Shown in pieces: positions 1-10,300 of a stretch of DNA of 64,000 bases (its first letter is position 1; each line of letters opens with the position of its first letter). The notes under the pieces are model-generated. The model saw only the letters and a program-made list of their open reading frames with translations, had not been told where the DNA came from and did not search any database. The stretch comes from Fennellomyces sp. T-0311 (Eukaryota > Mucoromycota > Mucoromycetes > Mucorales > Lichtheimiaceae): positions 1-64,000 of the forward strand of contig JALLLT010000006.1 of the NCBI GenBank assembly GCA_025266875.1, given 5' to 3'. The position numbers and the translations under genes were made by a program.

Positions 1-273
1 AAGTAATGCCTGATTTATTTCATATGTTGAATCATCACTTTAAATAATAAAAGCTTATTCTCGAGGGGTTGGATCATTGACATGGTTGTAAGGCACATGA
101 ACCGCCGTGGTAACCAGGGTTATGTGGGTTTCACTAAGATAGGCAAGGTTATTACGATGAACGCATGTCGAGACAGGGATTTGGCTGTAGATCGGAAAAT
201 TAAAGTAATCCGTTGTCAATAAGCAAACAAGGGTAAATGATGCATAAGCCATAATCATGTTGTGGATACAACA
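1..273 (-). repeat. LTR-like dispersed repeat R1, copy 1 (cut by window edge)
   Basis: This stretch matches 16461-16913 at roughly nine bases in ten by eye, once a solo LTR inside the second copy is removed. Read on the minus strand it starts TGTTGTATCC at position 273, which resembles the TGTCGTATCC start of three other LTR families in the window. It is therefore probably an LTR in minus orientation. The other end lies outside the window, so no target duplication can be tested. Confidence 0.5.
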
Positions 274-997
274 ATGGTGTCATTTGTAATCCTACGTGTA
301 ACGACTATGACATGAGTAATGCAGACGACTATGTGAATATATGTGAGTCATGCTGGGATCCAAACGCGGTGAGTAATTCTCATTTAACAGCGCGTTACTG
401 TGCAGATGACGAAGTATCTCCGACAACCTGTCTACAAAGGGAAATGAAAGGAAGTCCGCCAAGAAATGGCTGTGACAAGATAGACAGGATACCACGAGTG
501 GTAGTGGATCAACTAACTGTAACGCGATAATATAGATAGTAGCCGTTGTGTCTTGTGCTTTTGAAGCAACTGAATATATACCATTCAACAAGCTCGAATG
601 GCTTGGGTCAGCTTTGCGTATTTCAAGCTGGATCATCTCCGCTGGTTAATAGAACCGATGCTTTTTCTTTTTACCAAGCCATACTTGTATTACCTGCGCC
701 CATCTTCTGACAATATAGCCTGAAGTTTCTACCTCCATTCATTTCCCATTGGCAATTATCATTGTCATGACATGTGCCGCTCACAACAACAATAATAATA
801 AAACAATATTGAAGAATGCGCCTTTTTTTACATGCCTCAAATTCAGTGTTTGCCTCTTACTAATATCTGTTTCAACCAATGTAGAACCATTTTACACCAG
901 TATCACCATTTTTATGCTCGACATTGTCACATTGAGCTAGATTTCCCGGATCTTTGCTACTTTTACGCTAGTTGCACCTAAGCCATTGCATCATTTC
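274..997. other. No gene recognised; AT-rich repeat-derived sequence
   Basis: Short ORFs occur on both strands but none has a recognisable domain or a plausible exon chain. The stretch lies between an LTR-like repeat and a transposon end, so it is probably decayed mobile-element DNA. Confidence 0.5.
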
Positions 998-1120
998 GAG
1001 TCAGGTTTTGAGTACGAGTATTCGAGTTTTTCGGGTATTTGACGAGTACGAGTCAACTTTTTTCAGGTCGAGTACGAGTCAGTAGATACCCGACTCAAAA
1101 ACCCGAATGGAGAACCCTAG
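998..1120. repeat. Transposon-end-like block with CGAGTACGAGT repeats
   Basis: The block contains several copies of the short motif CGAGTACGAGT and CGGGTATTTG-like words, and ends in GAACCCTAG. Clustered short subterminal repeats of this kind are typical of hAT-type transposon ends. A similar CGAGTCGAGTATCGAG block occurs at 24895-24980, next to an hAT transposase relic. No partner end or target duplication was found here. Confidence 0.4.
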
Positions 1121-1251
1121 AAACGAGTGATGTCTATCGTTATGGAGCCGGTCCATAACGGATAATGATAAGCTAAGTGATAGCTGTTGACACGCGTTCA
1201 TGATAACGTCTATGACAATATGCCAGATATGGAAGATATGTCTGCATGAGT

Positions 1252-1455
1252 GAGTTTTACCAAAAAGGAAAGTAAGAGATAACCGTTCCGAGATACTGAT
1301 CAGTGATTATGTTCATGTTGGATACAACACTTGGGCCAATGCTCAAGATCGCAAGACAATTTCTGCACGCATAGAACGCAAAGCTGGTTTTCCGTCATGT
1401 GTTGGTTTTGTGGATGGTACCCACATTAACTTTTCACAACGACCAACCCAACAAG
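1252..1455 (+). pseudogene. PIF/Harbinger (HARBI1-like) transposase, 5' fragment
   Basis: The frame reads without a stop from about 1252 and contains GFPSCVGFVDGTHINF, the region around the first catalytic aspartate of DDE_Tnp_4 transposases. It stops making sense exactly where CACAGTGG begins at 1456. The rest of the same protein resumes at 13245 with GEVYFNRKSQYAMN, after the duplicated AAG at 13242-13244. Joining the two sides with one AAG keeps the frame and gives the expected family spacing between the VDGT and YFNRK motifs. The N-terminal part before 1252 is missing or unrecognisable. The pieces are thus one transposase gene split by the CMC element. Confidence 0.8.
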
Positions 1456-2161
1456 CACAGTGGGAAAACTTTCCGGTTCGGCTCTGTCTTGACACGTAGT
1501 GTTATCGATTTATCCGGCCTCGGCCATATTTCCTTTAGTTTAAGAACACAATGTCAGCCCATCATAATATTCCACTCATTATATTACACTTTAGTTTATG
1601 AACTTGAGGGCTAGTTTTACATTTTAGCTTTCCTGCCAACCTCTCCCCCATTTTTAAGCTCTATCTATGCTATGTCTAGCGGAGAATCGGTCTTCCAGAC
1701 AAGTCTTTTACACCTTATGATGCAATCCTTACCTAACCGACCTTATTTCTTCTTCCGTTCATCGATCTAAGGAAATTAGCGCATATTAATAGCGCAATAT
1801 ATATATGAAAACAATACGGAAAATAAAAGGAAAACAAGAGTATTCTCTGGGCAAAAAAAATTTGAAGAACCCAATCAAGGAGAAATTGTGAGGATTCAAA
1901 CATTACGCGTGACAGTCTTCCCCAGTGAAATCCAGTAAAGTGTGGTGATTACACGGTAAGCCCTGGTTATGCTCCGTTCGAACCAGGCTTCACGGAGAAG
2001 TACCTAAAGTATACGGAGTTTTACTAGAATTTTCGGTAATACTAAGGTTTTTTCATGTTCTCAGTGATTCATGGTTCTTCTACGTAAGTACCAGTCCATT
2101 TTATGAAGCAAAACGGAGGAATACGGGTAGTAACCGATCTAATATAATGGCGTTTAATCTT

Positions 2162-5100
2162 TCAAATTCCTGTGGTTACTCCTAAATCTATGCTATTTTG
2201 CAACATGTTTTCGTACACGTAGTAGAACTGATTTTGTACAGTTGGTGATTCCAAGACTCCTACAGCACAATTGATACAAGTAGCATCGCAAACGTACAAG
2301 CGCCCTTCAGATCCAAACGTGCCGTTACCACGCGGGTAACCATAGTCGGATAGTTCTGTTTTAGTCGCAACGCGCACCAGGCATAGAATTCTTTCATCAG
2401 CTACGGTGTAACGAAATTTCTCGGCCCCTCTTCATTTATGCTACCTTCCCCTTTTTTGGCACGCACTTGACCTTTGTATTGACCTTCATTTAACTATATG
2501 GTGCATCTGCACTTGATGTATCTCCTTTTTCTCGTTCTGATCTTCCCAAGCTACCGACCTATTCTATTATATGGTGCATCTGCACTTTCGTTTATCTTCT
2601 TCCGCACTCGGATCTCTTGCTAGTTGTAATTCCTATCTAACCCACCTTTTACTTCCGGCATAGCCCGATGTATCCACAGTCAGCATATCCACAGAAACAT
2701 ATAAATACCCTTGTTGAATCAAATGAAATAAAGCAGTTAACTTGACCTCAATTATCTTGATCATACCTTTCAAAGCCCAAGACAGGAGCTTATATCTGTA
2801 TTTGATTAACTCACCTTTTCTATTTCTCTATATTTCAACCTACTTTGTGGACCCTGTTTCACACAGAATTACCTTACACAAACAATTTCCTTTTACAACA
2901 ACGGTACACAATGAGCTTATACCAGATTGTGAGCCCCGTGCTACTTACCAGCATATTTGTGAGAGAAAATGAGTATAATTTTTTCAAAGAAAGCTTTTTT
3001 TACATCCTTTCCAGTTACATTGGCGAAATGTGCATACTTGTCGACAGGCAACGTGAGCTTCACATACGTTCCATGTTTTTTAGTACAAAGTGGTAAGCAG
3101 CAGTCATAAGTTGCATCCCGAAGATAAAGTCGTCTTCCAACTGTGATATCATTGCAAAGTTTAGGTACATTGGCCGGTGACAGATGTCGTACACGTCCCC
3201 AAAACCTTCTGAGATAATACATAAGGTTAATTTCTGGATAGTCATAGATTGACATTGACGATAAATGCGGCCCCCAAATTTCTGGTGCACCTGGATAGGT
3301 GTCAACAAGGTGTACTGTAACATTTGATTTTGAAGATTTTGGGCACTGTGCTGACTTGTCATCAACTCTATCCACGTACTGCTGTGCTGCTACTGCAATT
3401 AGCTTATTCCCAGCATTGACACCTGGAGCTTGAGTAGATTTAATCTTGCGATCAAAAACACCAACAGCTCTTTCCATGCATCTTGTTCCATATCCATGCA
3501 AAGGGCCAAATTGACGAATTATCTCCGGAATATGTCGGAGGTAATGCTGGTTGACGGTATACTGGTGCACAGGAAGGTTCACACGTGCGAATTCATGCCA
3601 TCTCTTTATACACCTATTAATCGTTTGTAAGTACATATAAACGTTCAATTTAATGATACTGAAAATTCTTCATACATGGTAATTTGATCTATTGTGTCGC
3701 TTGTTTGCTTCCGCGAAAGCGAAAGTGCACACGCCTTGGCAAGATTGGCTAGTGCTTGAATCGCTGTGTCATTACAGCTATGACTATGTCGCTCAAGTTG
3801 ATCAATGACTATGGTAGGTACAACGTATATAAGCAAGTCAATATAGTCCACTGCACGTGTATCTCGCATTCGAGTCAGAACATCTAACAGTAGCTATTAT
3901 AAATACAGAGACGCGACTTTTTCTCTTACTATAAGCATGGAATGAGCACTCACCTGTGATCCTTCCATCAAACGTTGCCGGCCATGATACCATTGATTTC
4001 TTGATTGTCTTGCTGACGGAAGCTTGTTGCGATTTGAACATTAAATATGGCGTGTTTAAGATAGGATTGCTGATCATCGCCCACACTTGAGGTTCCACAT
4101 TACATCCAAAGATATGCATTTCATCGAGGCCAAATGAGAATGGTCCTTGGAAAGAGTCAAGGCGAGCGAATGGAGATGGTGATTTAATGTTATGAGCCTA
4201 CGTGTGAAGTATAATATACTAAATGCCTTGGCGTAAATAACATATATAATTGACTTTTCTAAATACTTACTATATCACTGTACTTGTAGTTTCCTTTGGT
4301 TCGTAGAGGGTCGAGATCTATATGTCCAGGAAAATAACGGCCATATCGTGGGCGAGCATTTCCATTGCTTTTTCCAGCCTTTCGGCGATTAAAAGAATTG
4401 GCACTTTCTGATCGAACGGATTCTATTAAGCAAATTCGGCAACTGAAGGTAGACTGATGACCGCTATGATGTGCAAGTGAAGCAGTCCCAGGTATGTCGC
4501 TAGTAGCCAGGATCAAGTGTGCTTTAAATGATCTTACTTCATCATCATCACATAGAACATCCATTTCAACCGTTTCCAAAACCCAAAGTTCGTTCAATAA
4601 AGGTGCAAGGAAAGAGTCCAAGTTGCCACCCTTGGATGTTGTTGGAATAATACATACCTGGATCATGTTTTGATCACGATAACTAATAAAAGCGGTAGTT
4701 TTGGATTTAATGTAAAGCAACAAAAGCACTCATTGTAAGCGCTAATTACCATTGATGTGGATCGAAGTTTAAAACGACCAAATGCACAATAGTCATCGAT
4801 ACAGTGCTGTGAATAAAAGGTTGAAAGCCGTCGACATATAGAATCAGGCCAATATCATGAGGCCCCCATTCTTGCGCGCAATTCAAAGCCTTGCCATGAA
4901 ATATGTCACTGATTACACCGGTGTGCCGCATATTTTTCGGTGATTGTAATTTTTTCTCGTCGCTTCATTTGAAATCAATGACGCAAGCTGGTCCGAAAGA
5001 GGTAGATATTGCATAGTAAAGTACGACTTCTTTTGAACTGCACCGCGGTATCTTGCTTTTGACATTTCAGATTGGGGCAGTTACTAGCTTCATCATCATC

Positions 5101-5910
5101 TAGGAAGAGATGACATCCACTACTGCAAATATCATATTCTTGCTTGGCTACCGGATACAGTGATGTGAGAAGGTTCTCTGTCAGGTATGGTGAAAGGAGA
5201 GTGATGAATTCTTGGCATGGGTTGGTTATATCTAAGCGGTAATATAATCAGAAAATACTCACTTAACATAGATATAAATATATGAACTTACCGAAACCTC
5301 CGCGTAACGTTATAACCCAATTAACAAATTTTACCAATCGTTCGTATGCTGAACGTGGTATATTAAAGTCTTCAATGACCTTAAGAAGATCCAAACTGAG
5401 TAACTCCGATGTGGAGAGGTGTGGGATTTCGGTATCGATGAACACCTCCTTTCGCTCAGTGCCATCTGCCAATGACGTGTTGCCTGCTGTGCTTTGCGGA
5501 CTCGTGCTTTCGAGCTGGGATAGCGTGGAATCTTGATTCTCGTCAGTCGGGCAGATGAAGCTGGTTGGATCTTGATCATCTATATCAAAATCGTAGCTGT
5601 CATCATGATACATGTCGTAATGGCAAGTATCTTCATTGTTGTAGCCCTCACTGATTGTTGCAGTGGCGTCTACGGTGGAATTTATAATGGAGCGATGCTT
5701 TGTTATCCTATTATAGTTTATGCCCAAGGTACGCTTTCTTATACTTGGATTTGATTGATTCGAGTAGGGCACGTCAGCTGTATCCACACGTTCACGCGTT
5801 CTCGTCTGGTTCTCCACGACTTTCCAGTGGTTTTTTTCGAAACAACTAGTTTCGTGGCTCTTTAACTTTCTTTTAGTGTATGATCCACCACAGTAGCGAC
5901 ACCTCTTCAT
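2162..5910 (-). pseudogene. Tnp2/Plavaka-type transposase of the CMC element
   Basis: The gene starts at MKRCRYCGG (5910), a CxxC zinc-finger-like N-terminus followed by an acidic linker. The exon at about 5224-4930 has a CSSGCHLF motif. The next part (4931-4746) has HTGVISDIFHGK and LILYVDGFQPF, a hallmark block of Tnp2/Plavaka transposases. The part at 4662-4259 contains LDSFLAPLLNELW and HSGHQSTFSCRIC, typical of the catalytic core. The stretch at 4119-3838 has FGLDEMHIFGCN, and 3630-2950 holds the C-terminal core. The exon at 2420-2162 joins in frame through a GTAAGT donor at about 2950 and a TAG acceptor near 2420. At least two frame changes, near 5075 and near 4935, are not explained by obvious introns, so this copy is probably inactive. 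Exon limits are approximate. Confidence 0.72.
2421..2950 (-). other. Unusually long (about 530 bp) intron of the CMC transposase
   Basis: Other introns in the window are mostly 45-80 bp. This one holds LTR-promoter-like signals on the plus strand (TATAAATA near 2701, AATAAAG near 2727). It also has a direct repeat of 20 identical bases at 2495-2514 and 2568-2587. It may contain an old retroelement insertion, but I could not define ends or a target duplication. Confidence 0.4.
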
Positions 5911-5975
5911 CTTGTAAGTCGAGTTTAAAAGTGGAGGCTGATCAGGATTGTTTTTTTTATTTACATGGTATGTAA

Positions 5976-6120
5976 GTCCACCGCCGCAGCATTCTGATAA
6001 CGTAAGTATAAACAGGTTATTGGTACTCCACCGCCGCAGCATTCTACACGGTAAGTACGAACGGAACTCCACTGCCGCAGCATTCTGCACAATAAGTACG
6101 AACAACACTCCATCGCCGCT
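5976..6120. repeat. Minisatellite between the two divergent CMC genes
   Basis: Four tandem units start at about 5976, 6026, 6067 and 6108. Each begins CTCCACCGCCGCAGCATTC or a close variant, with periods of about 50, 41 and 41 bp. Three units contain GTAAGTA-like or ATAAGTA-like words on the plus strand. The array lies between the start of the minus-strand transposase (5910) and the plus-strand companion ORF (6177), so it overlaps the presumed shared promoter or 5' leader. Confidence 0.75.
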
Positions 6121-6176
6121 GCATTTGTCTTCATCTCTTTCTATTTTCTCATTCTTTGCTTATCCCAAGTATAACC

Positions 6177-6878
6177 ATGCCACCCAAGAATGCCAGGAAG
6201 CCCAACATTAAAGAAGATATTGTGGAACTGCAAAGCCAGTTGAAGGCTCTGAATGAAGATGTCCAGCTTATTTATGGGACGGTCAACGTTATCGAATCCG
6301 CGATAAAGAAGATATTGGAAGCGCAAGAAGAGCAGCATGAAAAAACTATGTCAATGTTCAGCGATTTCATTGAAAAATCAAGACCGACTACAGCCATTGG
6401 TGAAAGTGGCGGTTGCAATGAAACTAACCACACACCAAGCACAAAAAAGGTTATACCAGCGCCTCGTGTTTACAAAGAAGTTGAAGGCAAAACCAAGGGT
6501 TTTACTCTAAAGATTGTCAAGGATCATATTGTACAATATGTCATCAAGGAAGCTAATAAAGAACTGACCGATCCTGAGGCAGAAGCACAGTACCAAACGA
6601 TGCACGATGAGCTTAACATCGCTCTAAACGTACTGGAGTCTCGAGTCAAGAAGGCAATTACTGACACGACGTCTGAAGAAGATCGATATGAATACCAGTC
6701 AGACGAGTCCATTGTCGATATGAAAGGTTACACATGGGGATCACGAAGTTTGGCGAGGTTTCGTGATATTGCGATCAGGAGCTTTGAGGATATGGTACTG
6801 GAAGCAACAGGAGTTGATCTTTCAGTATGCGAAAGCCACTGGGCTTCATCGCACATGTTAGAAGAAACATGGAACAAC
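6177..6878 (+). pseudogene. CMC companion ORF, 5' part (interrupted)
   Basis: The ATG at 6177 opens a frame starting MPPKNARKPN. The protein has a coiled-coil-like segment at residues 10-60 (EDIVELQSQLKALNEDVQL), a charged middle part and a segment with TGVDLSVCESHW near the break. The frame runs into a retrotransposon LTR at 6879 and resumes at 12638 after the ACAAC duplication. The restored ORF would be 304 residues with a highly acidic C-terminus. I recognise no known family. Its divergent position 0.27 kb from the transposase start, inside the same transposon, suggests an accessory or DNA-binding function, which is inference only. Confidence 0.7.
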
Positions 6879-7272
6879 TGTCGTATCCTGACATACCAGT
6901 CATCCATTGTCTACAGACCTTTCCATCTCAGCCTTTGTTACATCCGTTCCTTTATTTCGACATCAACAACCGCACAGTTATCTATTGGCCTGTTCACTGG
7001 CTTGTGTGTCAGTGAGACCTTGATCTGGGTTCAGACTTCAAGAAGGACCATTCACGTTAACTCAGTCTCTGCATGATTATCCGCTCCTTCGTAATAAGGC
7101 AGTATGGTCATTAGGGATTACGGCGATAACACGGATTCGGCTCTGATAGAAAAGCATTCACCTTCTCCGTCCCGACTCATCATCATTATAAATAGAGAGT
7201 AGTTCTCTTCAATAAAACATTATCTTATTTTTGGTCTCGTCATTTGAAGCTTTCCAATTGAGCGATACCACA
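6879..7272 (+). repeat. 5' LTR of the chromovirus
   Basis: Begins TGTCGTATCC and ends GATACCACA. It contains a TATA box (ATTATAAATAG near 7187-7197) and an AATAAAAC signal near 7211, which fit a U3-R-U5 layout. It is identical to 12239-12632. Confidence 0.95.
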
Positions 7273-7352
7273 TTTTTTTTGACGAATTCTTTTGAACTCT
7301 ACTCTAAACCTTTTTTACATACCTTACCTTACCTTTTCTTCCACCTCATATC

Positions 7353-10300
7353 ATGTCTGAACATTCCACGAACTCCATTTCGGTTCAAGAAGATGCTGGT
7401 CAAGGCATTGCCGATCTGAGAGCGGAGTTGGCTCGTGTAACCCGCGAATTTACCAATGCCGTTGCTTCCGGGAATGGTAATGCTCAAGAACTTCAGGCCC
7501 ACATGGTTCGGTTGCAAGAAGCCATCTCCTTTGCCGCTGCTGCCCAAGCTGTTTTCGCTCCTGCTGTAGCCGCAGCTTCCGTTCCTGATTGTTTGGGTCG
7601 TGCACCGTCTAACCTGCCATGCCTGCAATGGTCTGGTTATGTGTGGAAACCATCGGCGTCCACTTTTCCCACTTTAGACGATTGTCTTACCAAGTTTGAA
7701 GATGTCGTTTATAGTGATGGCTGGGATATTGACAAGTCTTGGCCACGATTCCTTCCTATGTTGCTCTCCCCTGAGCATCGTTCTTGGTTTGCGGTTAACC
7801 TTGAACCGTACACCGATAGGCCCTGGTCCTTTGCTCGCTCCCGTCTGGTCGAAGATCTGGATGTTAATGAAGCTGATCGTGTAGCGGATTTGACAGATCA
7901 GTTGATGAGTGTACAAATGCGTTCGTCGGAGACTGTTGCGCTTTTCACCGCCCGCTTTGAGAAGCTCCGCCGCGATGCCAAAGCCGATGACAACTTCGTT
8001 ATGGTGAACAAGTATATCGATGCCCTCTTACCTGACCTTCAAGACCGGGTGTATACTGCTCGTGCTGGTTTGCCGTCGCACCAGAAGAACACTTTGGCTG
8101 GTATTTCCTCCCTCGCTCTCGCTCTGGAGAAGGGCGTCAATAAGGCTCGCTCCCGCAAGGCCAATCGGACTCGGGACTCCGCTCCTTCCTCTTTGGGGGA
8201 TGATTCCTCCTCTGCTGCCGCTTCTTCCGGTGGTTCGTCGTCTCGTAGAGATGGCAAACGCCGCCGTGTGGAGAGACCCTCGCAATTCTGCGAGCTTCAC
8301 GGGAATGGTAGTCATGACACCAAGGACTGCAAGGTACGAGCTAAGGTTCTAGCTCAAAGTTCTTCGGTTGGTTCGAGTGCAAGCATGCACAACCCCTTCC
8401 GGGCCTCGTCTTCTGCTGGCTCATCTTCGGGCTCATCTTCGGGCTCTTCTTCGGGTTCGTCAGGACCCTCATCTGCATCCTCATCTTCCTCTTCTTCTGC
8501 TGGTGCCTCGAGACGTGGCAATACCTGTCACAAGTGTGGTGCTCCTTGGCGACATGGGCACAAGTGCCAAACATTGGCGATCCGTTCGTCTGATGTTGTG
8601 GAGTCCGAGCCTCCTGCTCCTCCTAAGAAGAAGGATGATGATGACGACGATTTGGACATCGTCATGGGTGATCTGGACCTCGCGGTTGGTCCCTGTACAG
8701 ATTGTAAGTCTACACAGTCTTCACATGAGTTTTCTTTCGAGAATACACGCTCATATTACATTCCTGTTTATCTAGAAAAACACAAGTTCCTTGCGCTCCT
8801 TGATCCTGGCGCGACACATAGCACTGTTTCCTCGTCGCTGTGTAAGCAAATGGGTTGGCAAGTGGAGCCTCGGCCTGGTCATGTGCATACTGCACACAAA
8901 GGGACTCTTGTACCTAGATTAGGAATTACAAAGAATAAATTACTTATTTCTTGCAATGACAAAGCTATCTACCATCACTTTGAAGTGTTCGACTTACATG
9001 GTAATGCTGATATTGCCATTGGCAATGACATCAAACATCACTTTGGTATATACATTGGCAATCTTCCTTATTGTTGGCACAGACCAGGAGTTCCCAGAGA
9101 TCCTCCTACGATGCCAGATGAGTATATCCCAAATGCCAGTCCAGCGGGTAGCAAGGAACAGCAGCAATCGTTTCTCGATGCTCTTGCCCCATACCTGGAT
9201 GCTAACGCGGCTATACCAAAGGATGCCTATTGTACGATGCCAGAAGCAGTGGTACGTTTACCCACTCCTGCAGGGAAAGTTGCATACCGCTCGCCATACC
9301 GAGTTGCAGATGCACTGAAACCAGTTCTTCGGAAACAGCTGGACGAATGGTTAGAAGCTGGGGTGATCGCAGTATCTCCTACTTACACACCATTCAACAG
9401 TGGCTTGACTTGTGTCCCCAAACGCGATCCAGTCTCTGGCGAACCCATTGCGTATCGTTGGTGTATGGACGTACGGCACATCAATGTCATGCTCGATGAC
9501 TACAACTTCCCTATGCGCGATATACCTTCCATCTTTTCCTCATTATCTGGTAATACGGTATACAGTGTCTGTGATGTGACCGCAGCTTTCAATACCATGC
9601 CAATAGCAGAAGAGGATCAATTCAAGCTCGGCATGATTGTCGATAAGACTTGCTATATCTGGAAGCGTGCTTGTTTTGGATTGAAGATCCTTCCTCAACA
9701 ATGGAGTGCTTTGCTGACTAAGTTGACGCACGATCTCCCATTTGTGCAAACCTATCTCGATGATTGCATTGTGGCGTCGCCAGATCTGGAGACACATAAG
9801 TTGCACGTCATTGAACTGGTGAAAAGATTGACATCCGTGAACCTTACCTTGAACAGGAAGAAGTGTCACTTTGCACAAAAGTGTGTGTACTTGTTGGGAT
9901 TCCAGATCTCGTCTCTTGGTGTCGCACTTGACCCTCGAAAGGTGTCCAACGTGCTTGATTGGCCTAGACCTCAGACAGGTCGCGATGTGCAGAGCTTTCT
10001 TGGCCTGTGCAATTTCTTCCGCTCGTTCCTACCACGTGCAGCAGAATTGATGCGTCCACTTGATCAGTTACGAAACGCTCGCTCTCTGGATGGTCTCTGG
10101 ACTATCAAACACACCGAGGCATTCGAACGATTGAAGGAAGCACTTTCACGCGCACCTGTTTTAAGCAACGTGGATATGAAGCATGAGCTTCGTCTTGCTA
10201 CAGACGCTAGTTCAACTTCCATTGGAGGAATGCTGTTCCAAGTCATTAACAATCAATATCGTTACATTGGTTTCGTGGCTCGAGCACTCACCTCTAGTGA

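Noticed and set aside
1950..1995. GTTCGAACC could be a tRNA T-arm
   Set aside because: It is part of a CCTGGTT...AACCAGG hairpin with no tRNA cloverleaf around it on either strand.
8028..8315. Long antisense ORFs inside gag-pol
   Set aside because: They are shadows of the Ser/Arg-rich gag coding sequence on the opposite strand.
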